From assembly GCA_965153355.1 (NCBI GenBank), contig OZ231126.1, positions 2,170,001 to 2,234,000 on the forward strand: a stretch of DNA of 64,000 nt, given 5' to 3'. Made by a program: the position numbers and the translations under genes. Below are positions 55,265 to 64,000 of the stretch, one piece after another. This DNA is from Flaccisagitta enflata. Taxonomy: Eukaryota; Chaetognatha; Sagittoidea; Aphragmophora. Numbering within the stretch: position 1 is the first letter of the stretch; every line of letters starts with the position of its first letter. The notes beneath the pieces are model-generated. The model was not told the DNA's origin, did not search any database, and saw only the letters and a program-made list of their open reading frames with translations.

Positions 55265-58200
55265 TTATTTCCCTGCTTGTTTTTTCCTTTCTTCTCTTTC
55301 CTTTTCTTCTTTCTTGTAGGTGCGCCCGTGGAGAATCGCTGCGTGCCGCTTCTTGCAGGTTTGGCAAGTCGGTCTGTTCACGCATCCTTTGGCGTTGTGT
55401 CCTGCTGGAGACAGTGGAAGCAAAGACGACGAGACATGATCTTTGAACTCTCGGCCCACTTCCAACCTAATAGTTGATGACAGTTTTCTGCTTGATGCAT
55501 TCCACTGCAGACGTTGTAGCGGTCCGTCGACTGCGTCTTTTGCTTGCCATTGGTCAAAGCATCTTCATATGATGATGGCGCTTCTTTTTCTGTAGTTGCG
55601 ACTGCTGCCACTGATGCTGTTTTGCAGCTTGCGCCTTTGTTGCGCTGGAATCACCGCCCATGTCTCGATCATATTGACCAAGTTGTCGAATGAAAACAAT
55701 TGTCCATTTAGGGCTGCTTCATGTTGCTTTTCCCAGAATTTATCTGCAAGATGAGGGACCCTCTTGTTGAGAATCTCCTGCAGCAGCTCGTCACGATAGC
55801 ATTGTTGCACTTCTCCACAGGTCCTCGCAATCTTCTTTGCCTTTGCAACCTTGCAGACAAATTGAAATGCCTTGCATGGTCGGCCGACTGGATCTTCGCC
55901 TCCGCGACGATTCGCTGAACAGCGCCGCAATGTTGCAGCGCTGCCATAAAGACGACGTCCATTTTTGCGGCGTCGTCAATCTCTCCTCTTGCTGTCGCTT
56001 CAGTTGCATCAATCGTCGCAGTTTCTATGATCTCTTTTGCCGGACCAGCAAACCACTTAGGCAATTCCAATAAGATGTCCATTTGCGTCAAGCCTTCATG
56101 CTTCTCAGCATCTTTAAAACTTCCTCTTCCACATCATAAAGTCGGTGGATGAAAGCTCCTGCAGAGGCTTCTCAGGTCTTGCTCTCTCCAACGCTTTGAG
56201 GCCGACCTCCCTTGCTCGCATGAGATCATTGTACGTCGCTCTTTCCAAAAACCTGTCCAGAGCCGGATTGTTGGGCATCTGAACGTGGACTTCCGGTTGA
56301 CGGGCTACTTGATGATGCTCCACTTGATGATACGCTGGGGGTTGTTGGACGAAGGCGTATTGACCCCCGACTTTCACCGGAGATCTCTTTTTGGTGGTTT
56401 TAACGCTCCACCCCACTTCCTCTTGCTGATTCACTTGTTGTTGACGATCATCTTGATGGAATCGGGGAGCATCAAAGTCTTGGCGGACGTACTGTCGCTG
56501 TTGTTGTTCTTCTTTTCGTTGTTTTTCTTCCGCTCTCGCTGCGGCAAGGTCAAAGTCTCTCTGCTGAATCTGCATCTTCAAACTATCCACTTCTTGCTGC
56601 AAACGTTGATTCTGCTGGATGACTTCCGCTTGAGGCGTTACTGGAGGCGCTTGCGCTACTTTCGGCGCCTTCGGCTGCAATCCATTCGTTGTCTTCTTAG
56701 GAGCGACTTTCCTTCTCTCTTTATCTTGCAGCTGTTGTGCCAACTTCGCCAGCGGCCTCCTCCTGCTTCTGCCTCCTGCGCATCGCCTCCGTTGCATCAC
56801 CTCCGCTTCCGGCTGTGTTGAAGACCTTTTCCTCTTGATGGGGAAGACCAGTCTCCCTTCTAGCAGAGCCAATCTGCTTCTCGAAGATCACTTCCGGTGC
56901 GGTAGGGAGAATCGTTGCTGCTGGGGCTTGATGATGCTGATCTTGATGCTGTTGCTGTTGTTGAAGCCGTTGCTGCTGCCACTGTTGATGTTGAAGCTGC
57001 TGCTGCTGGTCAGGACGCTGTTGCTGTTCATTCTGCTGCTGCAGTTGACGCTGACGTTGTCCTTGCTGCTGCTGCTGCTCCCACTGTTGCTGCTGCTGCA
57101 TCGGCTGCTTGACGGACGTTTCCACTGACTGCACATGACGTTGCTGTGTGTTCGAATTGAACAATCCCGGATTGAAGTTTCTGAAGATAGATCGACGGTC
57201 TTTTGGCGGATGCTGCGGCTGCTGCTGTTCCAGCTCAGACAGTTGCCTAAGCTTCACATCACGCTGCTCTAAAGCCCCACCAATGCCGCCGTCGTTCAGG
57301 CTATTCCAGTGCTTTCGTTGCATTTCTGCCGCATTGTTGAATATTCCCGCTCTTCTATCTTCATCTCGTTGTTGCTGCTGCGAAAGTTACACATTCTGTC
57401 GTATAACTCTTTGTCTTCTTGTGATGAGCTTCGCTGTTGGAATCCCAATGGCACCGCGATCCGCGCCTTTGGAGCTGTTGCTGCACCACCACTTCACCTT
57501 CAGCCATCATGCGCAGCCGTTGATCTGCAAGGCGTTGCTGTCTCTCTTCTTCTGTCTCCTCACTGACGTTCATGCTTTGACAAGATGGTTGATTGAAGCT
57601 GGAGGATCCACCACCACCGCTGGGATTGCGGCGGAAGGTTGCTGTTGCTGCTGCTGTTGCTGTTGCGTACTTTCTCCTGCATCGTTTTGCCGCTGTTGTT
57701 GTTGTCTCCGCGCTGCATTGCCGCTTGTTCAGCTGTTGCTGCTGTTGCTGTTGCTGTTGTTGCTGCTGTTGATCGTGTTGTTGTTGATGATGAGCGCCGC
57801 TGCAGGATCTTGTTGACAAAATTGTTGGAGTTGCTGCAACTGCTGCTGCTGCAACAGCTCTTGCTGCCGCCGCTGAGCCGTCGCTTTGTGCTGCCCTGTG
57901 GTCGGTGGAGTTGACGTTGCTGTTGGAGTTGCTGCTGCATCTGCAATTGATGCTGCTGCTGTTCCTGCTGCTGTCGCTGCTCCTCCTCCCGTTGTTGCTG
58001 CTGCATATCGTCAATCAGCCGACGGCCTTGTCGCATTTCCTCCTCCAACTGCCTGCCCCATCTGTCTCTCTCAGCACTCCTGTTGACGAAGCGCCGCCTC
58101 GCCCTCTCCTGCGGCGTCAATCCGTGATGATCCCACGGCCTCTTGCAAGAGCGTCGGCGTGCCGAGATCCGCAAGCATGTCGTCAGCTTGCTCCATCGGA

Positions 58201-58910
58201 GACGCACGCGCAGGTTCAATTTCCGAGACCAAATCTGATACCCATTGATTGACGGTATCTCCTCTTGGATCGGCGGCAGATTTAAAAATTGGCCGCCAGT
58301 TGGAGATTGCGCACCATGTCGTGGGACCGGAAGTGGTAGATACGGATCCGTCGGGGTTTGGCGACGACGTTCGCATCCTTGGAGTCGGAGCGCCGGTAAC
58401 ATTGTCACGGGCGGCGTGAGTGTCAGTTGGGAGACTATTCCATGAGAATTCGTTGACGGGTCTTTTGCGATTCCCAATGTCATTATGCACTGCGTTCACG
58501 ATGTCGGCGTTGGAAGGAAAACCCTCTGGATAGTTTTCACGATCAAAGAAACGCATGGAGTCCCACTCGCGCCGGATTCGACGCAAAGAAGACGCCGCGA
58601 ATCGAAGAGGGTCGCCGGGCATCGAGTCGAGCGCCATTTGTCTTGCATACGATATAAAGTCGTAGACCATGTCCCGAAGGCCGTGTCGAGCGCCATCCGA
58701 TTCACAGGCGGCGTCGTCGAAATCATTCGTTCCTTCGGTGCAAGTAGAAACGGCGTCGAAAAGGCGCCGGCATCCTTCCATTTCCGCAGTGATGTCGTTC
58801 CTCATTGCGCGCAAACGATTCGACCTCGGACACTGATTCAAACCGAAGTGAGATACACGAGATGACGTTGAAGCAGTCGAGACGGTGTCGTCGTTACGCG
58901 CGGCTGCCAT
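55265..58910 (-). pseudogene. gag of BEL copy B, glutamine-rich, frameshifted
   Basis: Frame 58071-58910 begins at an intact ATG (MAAARNDDTVSTASTSSRVS). Next come Gln-rich frames (57560-58483, 56721-57323, 56114-56872) with a coiled-coil stretch, then 55565-56091 (MTQMDILLELPKWFAGPAKE), then the zinc-knuckle part at 55330-55480 (CVNRPTCQTCKKRHAAILHG), a typical BEL gag C-terminus. At least four frame changes. The central 1 kb is dominated by CAG/CAA codons. Confidence 0.85.
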
Positions 58911-59865
58911 TGTCCAATTTCGCTTTCGGAGGTCGAAGATGAAAAGAATCGAGTCGTTTTTAAATTGTTGAAATATAAATTACGCCCACGAGTTTCAACT
59001 GGCACTGTCTATGAGCGTCTATCTGACTGACGACTTGTGGTGAAAGAAAGTTGGCCGATTGGAAAATAGGAAGGCGATCGTCTCGTTTATTCCATAAAAA
59101 TTTCAACAACTGAAGAGAGGGGAAAATGAAAGGGAAAGTGGGCGTTAATTGTGATCAGCAAACGCAAAAGATAACATGAAATCGAGATAGGACACAATAA
59201 AGGACAGAAACAGCACATGACAACATGTTCATCTTCTTCAGAGCCCATGCCACCTGATAATACCTGCCCCTGCCCCGGCCCATCCCATTAAATTCATCCA
59301 TCATCCCTATAGCAAGCTGATCGGATGCTGATAAAAACCATACTAAAATCCGGCGATAAAATGCAAAAGGGCAAACACAAAATAACAGACCGAAGACAAG
59401 ATAAAACAACGTTAATAAAAGCAGAAACACGTCTATAAAACTTACTTTTAGGCCCACTTTCGTTGGTTTCAACCCACAGTCTGTCGATGTCAAATTAACG
59501 TTAATTGTCCGTTCATTAGTTTATCTGCAATAAAAAGATGAGATTATTGAAATTAGTGAATTCCAAGGGCGCATTCAAACGATCATAAAAATCAATCAAT
59601 CACTCTAAGAAGCGATGCCGTAATTAAATAAAATCAATCAATCCAAAAATTGGATGATACGAAAGACGAGTTACATATATTTGCCTACGTAGTAAAAACA
59701 AATGGCACAAAATCAAGGCGCAACCATATGGTTACCCATCTAGCGTCCAATATAAAAAATGGCAAGAAACAAAAGACACGGGCATCGAATAGTAGAGAAA
59801 GAGAAAAAGCCAAAAGCACGCAAAAGAGACAGAAGGCACACACACCTAAGAGACGGACAGACGTA
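58911..59865 (-). other. 5' leader of BEL copy B
   Basis: Homologous to 42405-43377 throughout, including the conserved acceptor- and donor-like sites. At its outer end it meets the (CT)n tract. Confidence 0.6.
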
Positions 59866-59877
59866 CATTTCTAACAC

Positions 59878-60017
59878 TGTCTGTCTCTCTCTCTGCCTCT
59901 CTTTCTGTCTCTATCTCTCTCTCTCTCTGCCTCTCTCTGTCTCTGTCTATCTCTGCCTCTCTTTCTGTCTCTCTCTTTCTGTCTCTCTCTGTCTCTCTCT
60001 GTCTCTCTCTGTCTCTC

Positions 60018-60080
<63 letters not shown>

Positions 60081-60129
60081 GTCTCTCTATGTCTCTCTCC
60101 CTGTGTCTCTCTCTCTGTCTGTCTCTCTC

Positions 60130-60220
<91 letters not shown>
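59878..60220. repeat. (CT)n / CTGTCTCT microsatellite
   Basis: About 340 bp of CT with frequent CTGT variants, starting exactly where similarity between the two BEL leaders ends. In copy A the corresponding position has only CCGTCCGTCC. Ser/Leu and Arg/Glu frames are artefacts. Confidence 0.95.
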
Positions 60221-60223
<3 letters not shown>

Positions 60224-60388
60224 AACGCTTCTGAAACTTGCTTGTCATTGCTTGAGGCAGAAATTCTGTCGCGCTAGCTGATGCGTCCCCAGTCTTGTTG
60301 TTGTTACATCTATGCAGAGGGTGACGGATGCTTTTGTTGACGATACTGACGTTGTCATTGACTAGATATAAAGAAACGGGCATTTGCT

Positions 60389-60508
60389 GATAACAAGGCC
60401 AAGCAGGCCAATAGGTGCGACGTGTGGATCGTTGAACAAATGCGTTACCGACCGACCGACAGACCAACGGACACAGCTAGTTATAGAGGTGTATTGTCGC
60501 ACCTAAAA
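60389..60508 (+). repeat. Family B variant (AACAAGGCCAAG type)
   Basis: Begins AACAAGGCCAAGCAGGCC, contains GAACAAATGCGTTACCGACC, and ends TTATAGAGGTGTATTGTCGC, ACCTAAAA. Close relative of the insert in MITE copy II at 15851-15987. Confidence 0.7.
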
Positions 60509-60509
60509 G

Positions 60510-60690
60510 TGCTGGATACACGACTGACAAAGTCGCGTGCGGGTTAGCAGGGCAGTGATTAAGACGGCTAACCAAGCATTTGGGCAGGAGCAGTAAAACA
60601 AAAAAACGCCAGAAACGCCAAAAAAAAGGCTACTGATGAACCGACAGTCCAACCAACATAGTGGGTTATAGAGTCGCGTGTACGGGAACA
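60510..60690 (+). repeat. Family B copy, directly adjacent
   Basis: GCTGGATACACGACTGAC, GGGCAGGAGCAGTAAAAC, AAAACGCCAGAAACGCC, CCGACAGTCCAACC and GTTATAGAGTCGCGTGTACG. Tandem placement after the preceding variant. Confidence 0.65.
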
Positions 60691-60859
60691 AAAATCTCTA
60701 CACCAATTTAGCATCCTCACATCTTAATGATATCTTCGTACATTGGGGCGTCAGTTAATTGAACGCGATTGTTGAGTTGTTGAGCTTCAAAAATTTTCAT
60801 GCGGCGATTCTTTATGCCAAATGCGAGTATTCATTTATTGCGTTGACTCTTTTTTTTAC

Positions 60860-60995
60860 CTGGTGACTGCTCGAAAGAAATTCTTCTTTTTCCCCGTTGA
60901 TTTGGTCTTATGGCGATTCACTTGTGACGCTCTCGGCGTAGAGCACCATCGCTCGGTAGAGACGGTTGGTTGACCATCCGCTACCATCAGAGCAG
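60860..60995 (-). CDS. Internal exon of the second minus-strand gene
   Basis: 136 nt, entering in phase 1 and leaving in phase 2, between acceptor TTTTTATAG and a strong donor CCAG/GTAAAA. The open 44 codons read ALMVADGQPTVSTERWC, then SQVNRHKTKSTGKKKNFFRA. Other frames carry stops. No known domain recognised; basic C-terminal half. Entry phase matches the exon at 61507-61640, exit phase matches 42067-42117. Confidence 0.5.
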
Positions 60996-61024
60996 CTATA
61001 AAAAATATGCTTTATTCTGGTTCA

Positions 61025-61237
61025 ACAAACGCAATTACCCCGTGTATCACGTCAACAGCGTGAACTCATATTCCTACAATGAAGTGGGCGAAGTGAGTGA
61101 ACGTGCCCTTGAACGGAATAAGCAATTGGAGCGTGTATAGCATAGTGGTTCAGTGCTTAGAATGTGAGGGGAGTGAGTGGTGCGATTGAACAAATGTGTG
61201 GCCAAATCGCAATGGTCTTGTGTAAACACTGGCTCTA
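61025..61237 (+). mobile_element. MITE, GTTTCTAGT-TIR family, degenerate copy IV
   Basis: AACAAACGCAATTACC, CAGCGTGAACTCATATTCC, GAAGTGAGTGAACG, GTGGTGCGATTGAACAAATG and GGCCAAATCGCAATGG follow the order of copies II and III, but with many changes and without recognisable TIR ends. It lies in the intron between the two exons at 60.9 and 61.6 kb. Confidence 0.5.
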
Positions 61238-61506
61238 AAGAGGAGAAATGTGACTCCGAAAGATTCATCGCGCTAAAATGGTGTTTTAGTTTTTGTCTCT
61301 GCGTCAATGGTAGCGGTTGAATTTCCACAGTTATAAAATCCACATATAATCACATCCTCGTTGACAATCAGTTCTGTGTTACTGGCAGTTTCCGTGTTGA
61401 CCGTTATAATAAAACTTCGTTTCCGCAGTGGTAGCTTTGTATCAATGGCGATTTTCGCGTTGTTGGGATTAGCCTGGACGGTTGTTTCATTCAGTTTCCA
61501 ATTTAC

Positions 61507-61640
61507 TGACAGTTTCTGCTTCATCACTGGTCGTTGCTTCATTGACGACTTTTGCTTCGTCGACGGTTTCTGCTTTATCAACAATTTCTGTGATGTCGAG
61601 ATCATTGGCATCGGGTGTCGCACGATGAAGGTCACGGTTG
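61507..61640 (-). CDS. Possible exon of the second minus-strand gene (acidic)
   Basis: 134 nt, phase 2 in and 1 out. Reads NRDLHRATPDANDLDITEIV, then a Glu/Asp/Val/Thr-rich stretch (DKAETVDEAKVVNEATTSDE), to a donor GTCA/GTAAAT. The acceptor (ATGAAAG) has a weak pyrimidine tract, which is the main doubt. A different, longer frame (124 codons, Lys/Thr-rich) overlaps this one; I prefer the acidic frame because its phases fit the neighbouring exons. Confidence 0.35.
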
Positions 61641-61790
61641 CTTTCATTTCAGCGATTAGAAACCCAATTTCTCGTCTGAACCTGTATGTTCTAACTATAG
61701 AATCCCTTCTTTAAAACATACTCTAACCCAAAACTTCTATATTAGGAAACACTAATTCGTAGGCTACCTACCAGTTCCGCTTGGACTCAC

Positions 61791-61835
61791 CCTCTTGGAA
61801 GGTCACGCATTCCGCGTTTGTTCCTTTTTTCACTT
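61791..61835 (-). CDS. Possible upstream exon fragment of the second minus-strand gene
   Basis: A strong donor AAGAGG/GTGAGTCC ends an open frame reading KRNKRGMRDLPR in phase 2, the phase needed for the exon at 61640. The 5' limit is unclear (a stop lies just upstream of this fragment; an initiating ATG at the Met is possible). Low support. Confidence 0.22.
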
Positions 61836-61954
61836 TTTTACTTTTTTTTCAAACATTTGTCGCCGCTTAAAAAAAATCTGGCTCGCGGAACGAGCTCCTA
61901 TATAACTAAATGGACGAAGAAGGCGACTCTCCTACGTACATTGTTTAGACTGAG

Positions 61955-62205
61955 ATGAATAAAATGACTCAAATTACTAAAATTGACTTAAAATGACTTA
62001 AAATGACCTAAAATGACTCAAAATCATCTTATTTGACTAAAAATGTCCTAATTGACTTAAAATCAGTTAGTAGGAAAAAAACGAATAAAAAAAGTAAAAA
62101 GGGACCAACCGACCAACCGACCAACCAACCGACCGACCGACCGACCGACCGACCGACCGACCGACGAACAAAGCGGAGTGTAGAGTCGCATGCACGCGAC
62201 TAAAA
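61955..62205 (+). repeat. Family B element with TGACTTAAAA interior
   Basis: Degenerate TGACTTAAAA array at 61963-62060, then CGACCAACCGACCAACC and CCGACCGACCGACCG, ending TAGAGTCGCATGCACGCG, ACTAAAA. The same design as 3407-5207 and 63538-63838. Confidence 0.65.
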
Positions 62206-62790
62206 ATAAGCTTTTACTTCCTTTGCAAAAGTATATAGTGTGACATATCAAACAAACTGGAAACTATCATCTGAGATCAAAATTGAATCTGCTGTCAAAA
62301 TTATCAAAAAAAATTTATCAGAAAGAGTTATTGTAGAAAATATAGTAAAATAGTACAATTCTTTAAGATATCTAAAATTGCGCCCCAAAACAGGTTTTAT
62401 TTTTTTTAGATATGTATTTTTTGCACCATCAGGGTCATGAAACCACTGAAGTTGGTGGCGATCATTTCGGGGCAACAAGCGTGAAGCTCCGGGCGACTGT
62501 GTAATAAACATCCCTATATTTTTATGATTCTAAGCAAAGTGCACTTGTGATATCAAGGAGAGTGTTTAAGAAAAATCTACTAGCCAGATCTCATTTTAGC
62601 ATACCTTAGTCTCCTGATAGTATACTGATTAGAACAAAAATGTAATAACATGATTACCGATAATTTCTGGAATCAAAAAGCATGTCTTGTTGAGGTTTTT
62701 TTACCTTCTACTAAGTAACGGTTTTGGTTCTGCAATCACATGTAAATAGTGGTTGTTGATTAAATGTCCATTAGCTTGTACCTAAATGAC
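62206..62790. other. AT-rich stretch without recognised feature
   Basis: No coding exon, tandem repeat or TIR recognised; contains a short open frame of 87 codons without splice signals. Confidence 0.35.
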
Positions 62791-63345
62791 TAAAAGCAAA
62801 AAAATTGGCATTCTACGAGCAGTTCATGCTGTGGGGCTGTCTTGGACTCCTGACGAGATCCATTTTGCTATTCAAATCCTACATTAAGCTTTCCGCGCCT
62901 CACCCTTGGTTAAACCTACCTCTATGGGAAACCAAAAATTTGTGCTTAAATCTTTGTTTTGACTGCAGGTTTGAAATCTGCAGAAAAAACTGTTAATTGA
63001 AAGTGTTTTCCTTTTTTCATTATTCCAACTAGAAGGTGTTCAAAATAAGCATCAAAGTTCGCAAAACTTACCTTTCTCTTTTATTTATATGTAAAATCGC
63101 CGAACTTACCTTTTTTTCATAACTTCAAGCTGAATTTTGACTATGATCCCAAAGGAATTTTGAAAAAAGAAAAGCACTACCAATTATCAGTTTTTTCATG
63201 CAGATTTCAAATATGCAGTCAAAAATAGGATTTGAGTAACTTTAATTTTTTGGTTTCCTATAGGCTTAAGGAAAGTTCAAGGAATGGCGCGGACAGAAAG
63301 ATGCAAATTGATGTCATTAGAAGCCCAAGACAGAAGATTTCTGAT
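62791..63345. repeat. Foldback element
   Basis: The left arm (about 62825-63015) is mirrored by the right arm (about 63158-63345). For example, TTTGACTGCAGGTTTGAAAT and CTGCAGAAAAAACTG are inverted at 63187-63225 (CAGTTTTTTCATGCAG, ATTTCAAATATGCAGTCAAA). The loop contains two CTTACCTTT repeats. Divergence between arms is moderate. Confidence 0.6.
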
Positions 63346-63537
63346 TTTATTGTTTATTGTCATTTTGGTACAGGCTTATGTCCATTTTTGGTGACTTCAA
63401 CCCAAAAGAGTACTATCAAGAAGAAAAGTTTGGAAACACTCAGGGTTTGTAGTACGTTTTCCCCCTTATACATTCAAAACTCATATACCTGATTGTTTTT
63501 GGTAATTTTTATATTCATACTAACTAGAACAAAGGAG

Positions 63538-63838
63538 AACAAGGCCAACACCTATAAGTCGCGTGCGAGACTCACGAATTGACTTAGAATGACTTAGAGT
63601 GACTTAGAATGACTTAGTTTACCCTAAAAATGACTTAGAGACTAAATGACTTAAAGACTAAATGACTAAATGACTAAATGACTAAATGACTTAAAGACTA
63701 AATGACTTAATGACTAAAAATGACTTAAAGAAATAAAATTGATAAAAAAAGTAAAATGGGGACCAACCAACCGACCGACCGACCGACCGACCGACCGACG
63801 GACAAAGTGGAGTGTAGAGTTGCATGCACGCGACTAAA
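63538..63838 (+). repeat. Family B element with short tandem interior
   Basis: The first 28 bases are identical to 3407-3434. The interior is a TGACTTAGAA/GACTAAATGA array (63578-63725), then CCAACCAACCGACCGACC and the terminal GTTGCATGCACGCGACTAAA. It is the compact counterpart of the 1.8-kb element at 3.4 kb. Confidence 0.75.
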
Positions 63839-64000
63839 CACAATCTGCAATCAAATTAAGTAACCGTAAGTTTGTTTTTTTTATCACAACTACAGGGTTT
63901 TTCACGCCAAAACGCCGATTACAAAACGGCGTTTCTCAGCTCCTAGACATGCTTATTGATTTCTGAAAAATGATCTAAACCGCTCTTGAGCTCTGATTTT

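Larger units (their letters stand above)
51375..59865 (-). mobile_element. BEL/Pao-type LTR retrotransposon, copy B (decayed, inverted)
   Basis: Same domain order as copy A on the opposite strand, with longer surviving frames. It has an intact gag start (58910), DSGAD protease, RT with YVDD, RNase H and HHCC integrase. It lacks the final part of the integrase region relative to copy A. Its 5' leader ends where a (CT)n tract of about 340 bp begins. Both copies differ by many substitutions and indels, so they are separate old insertions or an old inverted duplication. Confidence 0.87.

Noticed and set aside
61273-61647. 124-codon Lys/Thr/Asn-rich frame on the minus strand as an exon
   Set aside because: The overlapping acidic frame fits flanking splice phases, while this one has no acceptor or donor in phase; kept only as an alternative reading.

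Overview
The window is eukaryotic, almost certainly metazoan, DNA. It holds multi-exon coding sequence with canonical GT-AG introns, a secreted VWA/EGF protein of matrilin-like architecture, BEL/Pao retrotransposons and a great deal of low-complexity and interspersed repeat. No bacterial gene organisation is present. The repeat-rich character and animal matrix protein suggest an invertebrate (possibly a tunicate or other marine animal), but I cannot name the species.

Region 1 (1.6-26.6 kb, minus strand) is one large gene. Sixteen exons can be placed with exact, phase-compatible splice sites. They encode a signal peptide followed by a VWA domain and then repeated EGF-VWA modules: VWA1, EGF-VWA2, EGF-VWA3, EGF-VWA4 and EGF-VWA5, the last cut by the left window edge. 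The visible part is 1114 codons without a stop. Each VWA is built from three exons with the same intron phases (0, 2, 0), so the gene grew by tandem duplication of an exon cassette. All five domains start with an intact DxSxS metal-binding motif. The introns are packed with microsatellites, minisatellites and TIR or foldback elements.

The most notable observation lies inside this gene. The EGF-VWA2 exon is split by a TIR element of about 258 bp flanked by an 11-bp direct repeat. The element's terminus supplies the GT donor and the duplicated target supplies the AG acceptor. Splicing would remove the insertion exactly and restore the paralogous reading frame. This is the signature of an intron newly created by a DNA transposon (an introner). 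Three relatives of the element lie elsewhere in the window, two of them within about 20 bp of splice sites of the same gene.

Region 2 (26.6-41.5 kb) shows no convincing gene. It is a mosaic of a high-copy family (here family C: GC-rich ends and G/C-rich minisatellite interior), a second family (here family B: hairpin end and GGTT/CCGA tracts), and foldback elements, several nested in one another. One is a 3.4-kb palindrome carrying a later family C insertion.

Region 3 (41.6-61.8 kb) appears to be a second minus-strand gene, seen only as short phase-compatible exons near 61.8, 61.6, 60.9, 42.1 and 41.8 kb. Its large intron is filled by two decayed BEL/Pao retrotransposons in tail-to-tail inverted orientation (about 42.4-51.0 kb plus strand, 51.4-59.9 kb minus strand). 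Both carry gag, protease, reverse transcriptase, RNase H and integrase remnants, with an unusually glutamine-rich gag.

Region 4 (61.8-64 kb) is again repeats: family B members with tandem interiors and a foldback element.
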